Shown: positions 17,096 through 24,889 of the stretch, one piece after another | Position numbering within the stretch: position 1 is the first letter of the stretch | Layout: every line of letters begins with the position of its first letter | From: Sphingomicrobium sp. | GTDB lineage: Bacteria > Pseudomonadota > Alphaproteobacteria > Sphingomonadales > Sphingomonadaceae | Direction: 5' to 3' | NCBI GenBank assembly: GCA_036563485.1 | Contig: DATCMI010000001.1 | Span: 1,427,501-1,491,500, forward strand | Length of the DNA stretch: 64,000 bases | Notes under the pieces: model-generated | What the model saw: the letters and a program-made list of their open reading frames with translations, nothing else | Database searches by the model: none | Told to the model about the DNA's origin: nothing | Translations under genes and position numbers: made by a program

Positions 17096-17584
17096 ATGTG
17101 GCTTGCACGAGCTTGGGTCTTCGGCGCGGCGATTGCGGCGGCGGCTTGTTCGCCGGCGGAGCAGCGGCACGAGGCCGCCGTCGATACCAAGGCCGAAGAA
17201 GCGAAGCTGATGCAGACCAGCCGCGACTGGTCCAAGCTTGCGGAGGCTGGAAAGGATGCGCAACGGGTCGCGGCCTATTGGGCGGACGATGCGGTGCTGA
17301 TGCAGCAGGGCATGCCGACGCTGCGCGGGCAGGCCGCCGCGCGGGACATGGCCGAGCAGATGATCAAGATCCCCGGGTTCAAGATCAGCTGGGAGCCGAT
17401 CGAGGCGCATGTCGCTGCGTCGGGCGACATGGGATATATCATCGAACGTAGCCGGGTGACGGAGCCGGACGCCAGTGGAAAGCCGGTCACGCACGAAATG
17501 CGGGCGCTGACCGTGTGGAAGAAGGACGCCAGCGGAAATTGGCGCAACGCCGCCGACATGTCGAACGCCGAGGTGAAGGGCTAA
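17096..17584 (+). CDS. NTF2-like lipoprotein (DUF4440/SgcJ type)
   Basis: The 162-residue protein has a lipoprotein signal (AAAACS near residue 18). The NTF2-like domain has DWSKLAEAGKDAQRVAAYWA, DDAVLMQQGMPTLRG and the end HEMRALTVWKKDASGNWR. This subfamily usually binds a small ligand. The function is unknown. A GGGGGAGAGA ribosome binding site lies upstream. It is followed after 1 bp by the next gene, suggesting an operon. Confidence 0.8.
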   Translation: MWLARAWVFGAAIAAAACSPAEQRHEAAVDTKAEEAKLMQTSRDWSKLAEAGKDAQRVAAYWADDAVLMQQGMPTLRGQAAARDMAEQMIKIPGFKISWEPIEAHVAASGDMGYIIERSRVTEPDASGKPVTHEMRALTVWKKDASGNWRNAADMSNAEVKG

Positions 17585-17585
17585 T

Positions 17586-18137
17586 GTGCTAGCGGCCCGG
17601 CCGGTCAGGAAGGGAGTCGAAATTCGCGCATCCGCGACCGGCAGGAGCCTGCAAGCAGCCGCGCTGACGTTGATGCTGGCGGTGCTGGCGAACTGCGGCG
17701 CGCCGACGCGGCCGCCGCCGCCGCGGGCGACCTTCGCAGGGCTACCGATCAGCGGCAGCATCGAGGACGCGAAGCGGGCGGGCTTCACCAATTGCCTGCC
17801 CGACGAGCGGACCATGCGATGCCGCAGGAACGGAGTCACGCTGTTCGGCTTCGGCCCGTTCAATGCGGCGGTCGATCTCAACGGCCGCAACGGCGGCGGC
17901 GGGTTCGACCAGCTGACGATGTGGCATGACGCCAACCAGGACGCCTTCATCCCGCTGGGCACCGCGCTGGAACGGCAAGGCTGGACGATGTGCATGACGG
18001 GCGACGGAAACAAGGGCGACCAGGTGATCTACACCCGCCATGGCACCGACGTCAGGATCATGATGGACCTTAGCTATTGGGGGAAGCGGCGGCTGCGCCT
18101 GGTGCCGCCGTGGAACAAGCAGGACCGGGGCTGTTGA
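17586..18137 (+). CDS. Hypothetical lipoprotein or exported protein
   Basis: A GTG-started 183-residue ORF. After about 22 charged residues it has a hydrophobic segment LTLMLAVLANCGAP with a possible lipobox (LANC). The unusually long leader means an internal start is possible. The mature part contains paired cysteines (TNCLPDERTMRC) and a Gly-rich stretch, GRNGGGGF. The family is not recognised. It is coupled to the preceding NTF2-like lipoprotein. Confidence 0.65.
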   Translation: MLAARPVRKGVEIRASATGRSLQAAALTLMLAVLANCGAPTRPPPPRATFAGLPISGSIEDAKRAGFTNCLPDERTMRCRRNGVTLFGFGPFNAAVDLNGRNGGGGFDQLTMWHDANQDAFIPLGTALERQGWTMCMTGDGNKGDQVIYTRHGTDVRIMMDLSYWGKRRLRLVPPWNKQDRGC

Positions 18138-18177
18138 GAATTGGGGCGGAGCCGTGCGGCCCCGCCCCTTCATGCGC

Positions 18178-18222
18178 CTAGCGGTTGTCGAGCTGGGCGC
18201 GGACCGCTTCGAGGCCGCGGCG
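18178..18222 (-). pseudogene. Duplicated 3' tail of yjhX
   Basis: This stretch encodes RRGLEAVRAQLDNR and a stop, almost the same as the end of the YjhX protein encoded 100 bp upstream on the same strand (RRGLEAVRSQLDNR). No start or upstream coding part exists. The two copies differ at several bases, so the duplication is not recent. A 7-bp hairpin (18234-18240 with 18246-18252) lies between them. Confidence 0.75.
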
Positions 18223-18277
18223 ATTGGGAACCCCACAAAGTGGTACTTTGTGTGGGCCCCGGAGCGCACTGCCGCGG

Positions 18278-18538
18278 TCAGCGGTTGTCGAGTTGACTTC
18301 GCACAGCCTCAAGGCCGCGGCGGCTGATGCGGTAGGGGGCTCCGCCGGAGCTCGCGATCAGTTGGCGCTGCTTCAGCCGCTTGAACACGGGGAGCCGGCA
18401 ATCGCCGAGCCGCCAGCCTTCGCGGGTGAAGCAGTCGACTTGCGTGATCTTGCCCGTCGACGGGCAGCGCCGGTGGACGATGCGTCCGCCCTGCGCCAGC
18501 GCGTGCAGCACGCGCTGTTCATGCTTCGAGATGTTCAC
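18278..18538 (-). CDS. yjhX: YjhX family toxin-type protein
   Basis: The 86-residue protein matches the YjhX/UPF0386 family over its whole length: MNISKHEQRVLHALAQGG at the N-terminus, then DCFTREGW, and YRISRRGLEAVRSQLDNR at the end. In E. coli, YjhX is described as the toxin of the YjhX-YjhQ pair. No adjacent GNAT-type antitoxin is present here, so it may act as a chromosomal regulator rather than as a toxin. A decayed copy of its tail lies immediately downstream. Confidence 0.88.
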   Translation of the reverse strand: MNISKHEQRVLHALAQGGRIVHRRCPSTGKITQVDCFTREGWRLGDCRLPVFKRLKQRQLIASSGGAPYRISRRGLEAVRSQLDNR

Positions 18539-18762
18539 TGGATGTCACCGTTCTGATGAATTCAGACGGCGTGGGGAGAGCGGCGGGCTTGGTCAGCCAG
18601 GCCGCATCGGCCACACGCGCGAACGGACAACACTGGCGCCGGAAGCCGGCGTCAGGTCCGTGTCAGCGTGCGGCAATCCCGGACATGAACCACTCCAAAG
18701 GTGTGCGGAGCGGGCGTTTAGGTGGGGGTGGGGTGGGCGTCAAGGCAGCAGAAGCAGGACTT

Positions 18763-19218
18763 TCAAGCTGCAATTTTCCTTAGCGTTCTAGCAAGGTAGG
18801 GGTCCAAGCAGCCGTAGCTCGCCGCACATCCTAGAAAGAAGTCGTCGGGGGAATGCATGATCCTTGCAGCCTCTCCCGCCCATCGCTGAGCCAGCGGCAG
18901 AAGGTAAGTCTTGCCCGATATCACTTGGCAGAGATCCGAATTGGCTACCCGTTTCTGAATAGTCCGCGCTCTGCTGATTATGGGCGCCCCCTTCGCCTTT
19001 ATTTCTTGTTTGACCTTTGCGGCTTGGGCTCGCACACGGGCACTATCTGGAACCGTGACCCCACCTCGTTTCTGGGCCATTGACAGTACTCCGATGCTGG
19101 AGGTCTTCGCCTCACCATCAACTTCATGATGAATCGCATAGGCGAGGCTCAGCCAACGCAAAGTTGGTCCCCAAGTGCCTCCAAAGAAGGATTGGTATGA
19201 TCGCGAGAGCGCGAGCAA
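18763..19218 (-). CDS. Hypothetical protein, possibly the out-of-frame remainder of the upstream ATPase locus
   Basis: A TTG-started 151-residue ORF overlapping the end of the ATPase gene by 70 bp in another frame. Base composition is lower in GC than the flanks. Lysine-rich helices (KVKQEIKAKGAP) are followed by QVISGKTYLLPLAQRW. I see no catalytic motif. The natural upstream reading in this frame (NKDLLALSRSYQSFFGGTW) looks coding, so a frameshift inside one longer gene, or a deletion fusing two genes, is as likely as an independent gene. Confidence 0.45.
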   Translation of the reverse strand: MLALSRSYQSFFGGTWGPTLRWLSLAYAIHHEVDGEAKTSSIGVLSMAQKRGGVTVPDSARVRAQAAKVKQEIKAKGAPIISRARTIQKRVANSDLCQVISGKTYLLPLAQRWAGEAARIMHSPDDFFLGCAASYGCLDPYLARTLRKIAA

Positions 19219-20117
19219 ATCTTTGTTGGGCCTATCTCCCGTTCTTCTGACTTGTGCACTGAAAGGTTTGCGAGATCGAACTCTTGAGGAATGACGGCCA
19301 AGACTTTGGTGATGTTCTCGATAATTGGCTCAACCCTTGAGCGGACAGCTTCAGCGCTTATCCCTTCAACGCGCGGAAAGCGGCGGAGCGCCTTTTGCGC
19401 CTTAGTCGGAAGAGCTCGTTCTTGCGCAGTTGGAACTTGGATCGACCCGAAACCCGAGTGCGTCGGAAGTGAGATCAGTGATAGCAAAAGATCTCTTAGG
19501 AACTCGCTTCTAAAAACACCTGTCCGGTTTTGAACGAGCGCATATCTATCTTCGGCGAGGCCGATGGCTTGCGAAAGGCTTGCCCCCAATACCGAACCGA
19601 AAACATTCCGCTTCCGACGCCGAGCGAATGATCTCGCTGCGTACCGACTGTCAGTGGCAGAGTCGGTCCGATACTGCCGGTCCAGACCCAAGTACATTGG
19701 CGTTGGAACAGTAGACAAAAAGGAGAAAACTGGATGACTTCCAAGTTGCACACGCAAGCTCGTGTAATATGACGAACGCGCTTCGCGCGACTCAGAACTA
19801 AACAGGTCCTCTTCGTACTTTACGTATTCAAATGGTTCTTTCACCCCGGAGCAGGATATAGAAACGACACCTTGATCGCTTTTCTGTGCTTTTACAAAAC
19901 ACTTTTTCGATCCCAGTTCGAAGTCGATTCGAATAGTCAAGAATGGTATATGCGCGAGAACTTGCAGATCTGGGGCAAGCAACGCGACGAGGGTCGCCAG
20001 TAGAGAAGTCTTACCAGTTCCGTTCACGCCTGTGATGAACGTGAGGTCGCCATTGAGTCTGACGTCGACTTGACGAGAGTGGTTGAGCCCGGCCGCCTGG
20101 TACCTCAAGAGCTTCAT
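19149..20117 (-). CDS. AAA-type ATPase, apparently lacking its C-terminal half
   Basis: The ATG 20117, preceded by AGGAAG, gives 322 residues. The N-terminus LTFITGVNGTGKTSLLATL is a Walker A of the AAA/SMC-like kind found in defence-associated ATPases. YLGLDRQYRTDS fits the following beta region. The expected LSSGE-type signature and Walker B are absent because the frame ends at 19149. A second ORF continues in another frame, which suggests frameshift or deletion. Codon use and GC are unlike the neighbours, consistent with horizontal transfer. Partner genes of known ATPase-plus-nuclease systems are not recognisable. Confidence 0.6.
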   Translation of the reverse strand: MKLLRYQAAGLNHSRQVDVRLNGDLTFITGVNGTGKTSLLATLVALLAPDLQVLAHIPFLTIRIDFELGSKKCFVKAQKSDQGVVSISCSGVKEPFEYVKYEEDLFSSESREARSSYYTSLRVQLGSHPVFSFLSTVPTPMYLGLDRQYRTDSATDSRYAARSFARRRKRNVFGSVLGASLSQAIGLAEDRYALVQNRTGVFRSEFLRDLLLSLISLPTHSGFGSIQVPTAQERALPTKAQKALRRFPRVEGISAEAVRSRVEPIIENITKVLAVIPQEFDLANLSVHKSEEREIGPTKICSRSRDHTNPSLEALGDQLCVG

Positions 20118-20150
20118 TAACTGTCTTCCTACTCCGCCCCCTCCGAACAT

Positions 20151-20175
20151 TCCGGCGGCGCTGTGCGCCGCCGGA
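20151..20175. repeat. GC-rich hairpin downstream of nrdB
   Basis: A 10-bp perfect stem (20151-20160 with 20166-20175) with loop CTGTG. No T-tract follows on either strand, so it is at best a weak terminator or an RNA-stabilising structure at the end of the nrd operon. Confidence 0.5.
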
Positions 20176-20220
20176 GCGTTTAAGTCCGCTCCGCCCTTAT
20201 GGCGACTCGCCCAACGACCG

Positions 20221-21288
20221 TCATTCCGCCGCCACCCCAGCCGCCTCGAACATGTCCGGCCCGTCCGCCTTCGCGGCCGCCGCGCCATCGTTCGCCGCAG
20301 CCTCGGCCTTCGCCTTCTGCCTGCGGTCGAAATTGTCCCAAACGCTGTTCCAGTCGCCTCTTGTCGCGCCCTTTGAATATTCCGTCGCGCGGGTTTCGAA
20401 GAAGTTGGCGTGCTCGACGCCGTTGAGGAGCGGCGCGAGCCAGGGGAGCGGGTGCTCGTCGACCATGTAGACCGGCGCGAAGCCGAGCTGGCCCAGGCGC
20501 CAGTCCGCGATGTAGCGGATGTACTTCTTGATCTCCTTGGGTGTCATGCCGTTGACCGGACCCTGCTCGAACGCGAGGTCGATGAACGCATCTTCAAGCC
20601 GCACCGTCTTCTGGCAGACGTCGATGATGTCTTCCTTGACCGACTTGGTCAGGCAGTCGCGTTCCTTCACGAAGGTGTGGAACAGCTTGATGATGCCTTC
20701 GCAGTGAAGGCTTTCGTCGCGCACCGACCAGCTGACGATCTGGCCCATGCCCTTCATCTTGTTGAAGCGCGGGAAGTTCATCAGCATCGCGAAGCTGGCG
20801 AACAGCTGCAGCCCCTCGGTGAAGCCGCCGAACATGGCGAGCGTCTTGGCGATGTCCTCGTCCGTATCGACGCCGAAGGTGCTGAGGTAATCGTGCTTAT
20901 CCTTCATCTCCTTGTACTGCATGAACATGCTGTACTCGGACTCCGGCATGCCGATCGTGTCGAGCAGGTGGGAGTAAGCGGCGATGTGGACCGTTTCCAT
21001 GTTGCTGAACGCGGTCAGCATCATCTTGATCTCGGTCGGCTTGAACACGCGGCCGTATTTGTCGTGGTAGCAATCCTGCACCTCGACGTCGGCCTGGGTG
21101 AAGAAGCGGAAGATCTGCGTCAGAAGGCTGCGCTCGCTCTCGTCGAGCTTCTGCGCCCAGTCGCGGCAATCCTCGCCCAGCGGCACTTCCTCCGGCATCC
21201 AGTGGATCTGCTGCTGACGCTTCCAATATTCGAACGCCCACGGATATTCGAAGGGCTTGTAGGTCTTGGAGGCTTGGAGGAGGGGCAT
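20221..21288 (-). CDS. nrdB: Class Ia ribonucleotide reductase, small (beta) subunit
   Basis: The 355-residue protein is a diferric-tyrosyl radical subunit. It starts KTYKPFEYPWAFEYWKRQQQ, with metal ligands in DLPLL-type helices, NMETVHIAAYSHLLDTIG (ligand histidine and the radical-type tyrosine) and the second Glu/His pair in WSVRDESLHCEG. The C-terminal Ala/Glu-rich tail would bind NrdA. It makes dNDPs with NrdA, encoded at the head of the same operon. Unusually, four small membrane-protein genes separate the two subunits. Confidence 0.95.
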   Translation of the reverse strand: MPLLQASKTYKPFEYPWAFEYWKRQQQIHWMPEEVPLGEDCRDWAQKLDESERSLLTQIFRFFTQADVEVQDCYHDKYGRVFKPTEIKMMLTAFSNMETVHIAAYSHLLDTIGMPESEYSMFMQYKEMKDKHDYLSTFGVDTDEDIAKTLAMFGGFTEGLQLFASFAMLMNFPRFNKMKGMGQIVSWSVRDESLHCEGIIKLFHTFVKERDCLTKSVKEDIIDVCQKTVRLEDAFIDLAFEQGPVNGMTPKEIKKYIRYIADWRLGQLGFAPVYMVDEHPLPWLAPLLNGVEHANFFETRATEYSKGATRGDWNSVWDNFDRRQKAKAEAAANDGAAAAKADGPDMFEAAGVAAE

Positions 21289-21293
21289 GGGAC

Positions 21294-21650
21294 TTACTCC
21301 TGGAAAAGCAGTGCGGCGGCGACGGCGCCGATAGCGGGGACGATGCCGACGACGGCGGCGATCAGCGAAATGGTGCGGTAGCGCTGGTTGGTGCGGCGGC
21401 GCAGCGACCAGACGAAGAGATAGGCACTGGCGGACAGAGCAGCGACAAGGGCGATGAGGTCGCGCCAGTTGCCGAAGGAGAAGCTGACGATCTGGTCGAA
21501 CACGACGAAGGCGCCGACCACAGTCGCCATCACCGCTACCGCGCCGCCGACGCGGAGCCAGCGGTTGCGCGTCTTGCTGACGACGACACGCCAGCCGAGC
21601 ACGGCCGCCGGGACCATGAACATGGCGAGGAAGAAGAGGCCGAAGAACAT
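21294..21650 (-). CDS. Small four-span membrane protein of the nrd operon
   Basis: A 118-residue very hydrophobic protein with four membrane helices (about 2-22, 33-53, 62-82, 92-114) and short basic loops (WSLRRRTNQRYR). It begins directly at the stop of the upstream gene and ends 5 bp before nrdB, so it must be co-transcribed with nrd. No family is recognised. Confidence 0.8.
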   Translation of the reverse strand: MFFGLFFLAMFMVPAAVLGWRVVVSKTRNRWLRVGGAVAVMATVVGAFVVFDQIVSFSFGNWRDLIALVAALSASAYLFVWSLRRRTNQRYRTISLIAAVVGIVPAIGAVAAALLFQE

Positions 21651-21872
21651 CTAGCGCGCGCCTTCGCCAGTGGCGTTGAGGTCGAGCGGCGCGGTCGCCT
21701 TGTAAGCGACCGAGAAGCCGGCGAGGACCAGGCCGAAGGCGGTCGCCATCATGCCGCCGATCAGCATCGCCGCATAACGCGGGCGCTGCTCGCGCCGGTG
21801 GCGGAGCGCGATCGCGAGCGCGGTGAGACCGCCGATCATGAAGATGGCGCCGATGACGACGAACAGGCTCAT
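21651..21872 (-). CDS. Small two-span membrane protein of the nrd operon
   Basis: The ATG 21872 overlaps the stop of the upstream gene (ATGA), which decides the start. The 73 residues contain two membrane helices (about 3-21 and 36-58) joined by a basic loop, RHRREQRPR. The family is unknown. It is in the same string of overlapping genes between nrdA and nrdB. Confidence 0.78.
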   Translation of the reverse strand: MSLFVVIGAIFMIGGLTALAIALRHRREQRPRYAAMLIGGMMATAFGLVLAGFSVAYKATAPLDLNATGEGAR

Positions 21873-22087
21873 GAGCCGCTCCCGCCGAAAGCTTCGACCT
21901 CCGACGCGCTCGGCCGGTAGTGCATCAGGCCGAGCCCGTGGACGGCGAGCAGCGCCGCAGCGACGAACAGCAGGACGGCGCTCTGGCTGCCGTAGCGCTC
22001 CTCGCCCGAGCGGCGGCGGTACAGCCACACGCCCGCGGCAAAGAGGGCCGCGGCGGCCAAAAGCTCGAGGCCCTGCGCCAGAGTCAC
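21869..22087 (-). CDS. Small two-span membrane protein of the nrd operon
   Basis: A GTG-started 72-residue protein whose start overlaps the stop of the upstream gene (GTGA). Two membrane helices (about 5-22 and 36-54) are joined by YRRRSGEERYG. The short tail SASEVEAFGGSGS lies outside the membrane. The family is unknown. Confidence 0.78.
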   Translation of the reverse strand: MTLAQGLELLAAAALFAAGVWLYRRRSGEERYGSQSAVLLFVAAALLAVHGLGLMHYRPSASEVEAFGGSGS

Positions 22088-22230
22088 CGAAGCGCCGCCG
22101 TGCCGGCGACCACCGCGGTGACGACGAGGCCGATGAGGTCGATCGCGATCAGCCCGGCAACGACGCCGCCGGCGATCATCCCGGCCTTACCGGCCTTGGT
22201 CTTGGGCCGAAGCCGCTTGGGAAGGATCAT
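22084..22230 (-). CDS. Very small membrane protein directly after nrdA
   Basis: A 48-residue product with a strongly basic N-terminus (MILPKRLRPKTKAGKAG) and one long membrane helix (about 18-45). Its ATG overlaps the nrdA stop (ATGA) and its stop overlaps the GTG of the next gene (GTGA). These two overlaps are the main support for a gene this short. Confidence 0.72.
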   Translation of the reverse strand: MILPKRLRPKTKAGKAGMIAGGVVAGLIAIDLIGLVVTAVVAGTAALR

Positions 22231-24098
22231 TGGCACGCGAGGCACTCGTCATAGTCGGTGGTGCTGGCGAGCTGGATTTCCTTAAGGTCCGGCGTGTTGT
22301 CCGCCTCGACGCCGCCCGCGAAACCGGCGCGCTGCACCGACTTGGAGCGGAGGTAATAGAGCGACTTGATGCCGAGCTCCCAGGCGCGGAAGTGGAGCAT
22401 CATCAGGTCCCACTTGTCGACGTCGGCCGGGATGAACAGGTTCAGCGACTGGGCCTGGTCGATGTAGGGCGTGCGGTCGGCGGCAAGCTCGATCAGCCAG
22501 CGCTGGTCGATCTCGAAGCTGGTCTTGAACACGTCCTTTTCTTCCTGGGTCAGGAAGTCGAGGTGCTGAACGCTGCCGCCCTGCTCGAGGATCGAATTCC
22601 AGACGTTGGCGCTGTCCTTCGATTTCTCCTGAAGCATCTTCTCGAGATAGGGGTTCTTGATCGAGAAGCTGCCCGACAAGGTCTTGTGGGTGTAGATGTT
22701 GGCGGGGATCGGCTCGATGCAGGCCGAGGTGCCGCCGCAGATGATGCTGATCGACGCAGTCGGCGCGATCGCCATCTTGCACGAAAAGCGCTCCATCACG
22801 CCCATGTCGGCGGCGTCCGGGCAGGCGCCGCGCTCCTGCGCGAGCATCATCGACGCTTCGTCGACCTGCGCGCGGATATGCTTGAAGATCTTGAGGTTCC
22901 ACGACTTGGCCATGGCGCCTTCGAACGGGATGTTGCGTGCCTGCAGGAAGGAGTGGAAGCCCATGACGCCGAGGCCGACCGAACGCTCGCGCTCGGCGCT
23001 GTACTTGGCACGCGCCATCTCGTCCGGCGCGCGGGCGATATAGTCGCTGAGCACATTGTCGAGGAAGCGCATCACGTCCTCGATGAACTGCTTGTCGCCC
23101 TTCCACTCGTCCCAGGTTTCGAGGTTGAGCGACGAGAGGCAGCACACCGCGGTGCGGTCGGCGCCCAAATGGTCCTTGCCGGTCGGAAGCGTGATTTCCG
23201 AGCAGAGGTTGGAGGTCGAGACCTTGAGGCCCAGGTCGCGGTGGTGCTTGGGCATCGACCGGTTCACCTGGTCGATGAAGATGATGTACGGCTCGCCGGT
23301 CGCGAGGCGGGTCTCGACCAGCTTCTGGAACAGCGAGCGCGCATCGACCTTGCCGCGTTCCGACTGGTCGCGCGGCGAGCGCAAGGTGAACTCGGCGCCT
23401 TCGCGCACGGCTTCCATGAACTCGTCGGTGACGAGCACGCCGTGGTGGAGGTTCAGCGCCTTGCGGTTGAAGTCGCCCGACGGTTTGCGGATCTCGAGGA
23501 ACTCCTCGATTTCCGGGTGCGAAATGTCGAGGTAGCAGGCGGCCGAACCGCGGCGCAGCGAGCCTTGCGAAATCGCCAGCGTCAGGCTGTCCATCACCCG
23601 GACGAACGGGATGATGCCGCTGGTCTTGCCGTTGAGACCCACCGGCTCACCGATCCCGCGGACATTGCCCCAATAAGTGCCGATGCCGCCGCCCTTCGAC
23701 GCGAGCCAGACATTCTCGTTCCAGGTGCCGACGATCCCGTCGAGGCTGTCGGAGACGCTGTTGAGATAGCAGCTGATCGGAAGGCCGCGGCCGGTCCCGC
23801 CGTTCGACAGGACCGGCGTCGCCGGCATGAACCACAGGCGCGAGATATAGTCGTAGACGCGCTGCGCGTGGTCGGCGTCGTCGGAATAAGCGGCGGCGAC
23901 GCGGGCGAACAAATCCTGATAGCTTTCGCCCGGAAGCAGATAGCGGTCGCGCAGCGTGTCCTTGCCGAACTCGGTCAGGAGCGCGTCGCGGCTGGCGTCG
24001 GTCTTGACCGCGAAACGCGGGGCGTGGACGGCCTTGCTGCCGGTGCCGGTGGTGGCGACGTCGTCAGCCGGAACTTCGCTGCTGCTCGAAAAATCCAT
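22227..24098 (-). CDS. nrdA: Class Ia ribonucleotide reductase, large (alpha) subunit
   Basis: The ATG 24098, giving MDFSSSSEVPADD, is chosen because upstream residues do not look like the family. The 623-residue protein has the active-site regions SCYLNSVSDS and SNLCSEITLP, the loop ISQGSLRRGSAACYLDISHP, and the C-terminal CLACQ, whose cysteines shuttle electrons from thioredoxin or glutaredoxin. An N-terminal ATP-cone is absent, so allosteric activity control by dATP is probably missing. It heads the nrdA, four small genes, nrdB operon. Confidence 0.93.
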   Translation of the reverse strand: MDFSSSSEVPADDVATTGTGSKAVHAPRFAVKTDASRDALLTEFGKDTLRDRYLLPGESYQDLFARVAAAYSDDADHAQRVYDYISRLWFMPATPVLSNGGTGRGLPISCYLNSVSDSLDGIVGTWNENVWLASKGGGIGTYWGNVRGIGEPVGLNGKTSGIIPFVRVMDSLTLAISQGSLRRGSAACYLDISHPEIEEFLEIRKPSGDFNRKALNLHHGVLVTDEFMEAVREGAEFTLRSPRDQSERGKVDARSLFQKLVETRLATGEPYIIFIDQVNRSMPKHHRDLGLKVSTSNLCSEITLPTGKDHLGADRTAVCCLSSLNLETWDEWKGDKQFIEDVMRFLDNVLSDYIARAPDEMARAKYSAERERSVGLGVMGFHSFLQARNIPFEGAMAKSWNLKIFKHIRAQVDEASMMLAQERGACPDAADMGVMERFSCKMAIAPTASISIICGGTSACIEPIPANIYTHKTLSGSFSIKNPYLEKMLQEKSKDSANVWNSILEQGGSVQHLDFLTQEEKDVFKTSFEIDQRWLIELAADRTPYIDQAQSLNLFIPADVDKWDLMMLHFRAWELGIKSLYYLRSKSVQRAGFAGGVEADNTPDLKEIQLASTTDYDECLACQ

Positions 24099-24468
24099 TG
24101 CGCTTCCCCGTCCATCATCGGCCCCAGCGATATTGCTCAAGGGAGCCGTTTGTTCTGCAATTGTTCGACTCGGAGCCATGACGGCATTCCTAGCCTCTTT
24201 TCGCACGCGACGGGGCTTTTTCACTCCCGCCCCCTGTGGAAACCGGGGACGAGCGCGCCCGTCACCGGAATATAGGTGTTCCGGCGTCGAACACCAGTAG
24301 TTGAGTGTTCCCCCCTCTCGTACTACTAGCTATTGTGCCTCAATCAGCGTGAGACGCAAGCGGGTAAATGCACCGTCAACACAAAATGCTGTGGATTTGG
24401 TGCAGTGCGGCACGAGTCTCGCAGCTCCCCGGGGTGACAGCCCTCGGCAAGGAGACTAGCGCGCAGCC
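24099..24468. other. 370-bp divergent intergenic region
   Basis: This region lies between nrdA (leftward) and the DUF2946 gene (rightward). It must hold the promoters of both. I see no gene in it. A partly palindromic A/T-centred element at 24379-24394 (ACACAAAATGCTGTGG) vaguely resembles a NrdR box, but the second box expected about three helical turns away is not evident. Confidence 0.5.
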
Positions 24469-24846
24469 ATGTCCCGCTTGAGGTCAGCGCCGCTTGTTCT
24501 TCGCAGCGTCCTGGCGCTTGCCTGCGCGCTGCTGATCGCGGTGCGGTTGCTGAGCCCGATGGGGTTCATGCCGGCGTTCGAGCGTGGATCCGTCAGCATC
24601 GTCGCGTGCCCGGATTATGGTCCGGCGCCGGCGAGCGGGCACGATCATGGTGACAGCAAGAGCACGCATCAGCACTGCCCTTATGCCGCTGCGTCGGGGC
24701 TCGACGCGGTTAATGTCGGTGCGGCGCTTGTCGTGGCGCTGCTGCTGTTCGGCGCCGCGCTGGTGCAGGGGCGCGCCTTCGCCTTCCTGGAGCGCCACAA
24801 GCGCCGCGAGCGGCCTCCGTCGCAGGGGCCGCCGATCCTCGCCTGA
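24469..24846 (+). CDS. DUF2946-type membrane protein
   Basis: The 125-residue protein has an N-terminal membrane segment (about 10-32, ending SPMGFMPAF), a His/Cys-containing external loop (GHDHGDSKSTHQHCPYA, about 57-74) and a second membrane segment (about 82-105). The HQHCPY pattern is the hallmark of DUF2946, often found near copper or other metal-handling genes. Metal binding by the loop is inference. The next gene, also His-rich, starts 43 bp downstream and is probably co-transcribed. Confidence 0.8.
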   Translation: MSRLRSAPLVLRSVLALACALLIAVRLLSPMGFMPAFERGSVSIVACPDYGPAPASGHDHGDSKSTHQHCPYAAASGLDAVNVGAALVVALLLFGAALVQGRAFAFLERHKRRERPPSQGPPILA

Positions 24847-24889
24847 GCCTTTCACTTTCCAGTTCAGTTCTTTTCGAGGATTTCATCAC

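Noticed and set aside
18133-18170. Terminator after the lipoprotein gene at 17586-18137
   Set aside because: A GC stem can be drawn (GGGGCGG with CCGCCCC) but no T-tract follows on either strand.
22230-24275. A 681-codon plus-strand frame opposite nrdA
   Set aside because: It mirrors the reductase codons, has no domain, and nrdA on the other strand is unmistakable.
24379-24394. NrdR-box-like palindrome upstream of nrdA
   Set aside because: Only one imperfect box is visible about 280 bp from the start codon; NrdR normally uses two boxes about three helical turns apart and I find no partner.
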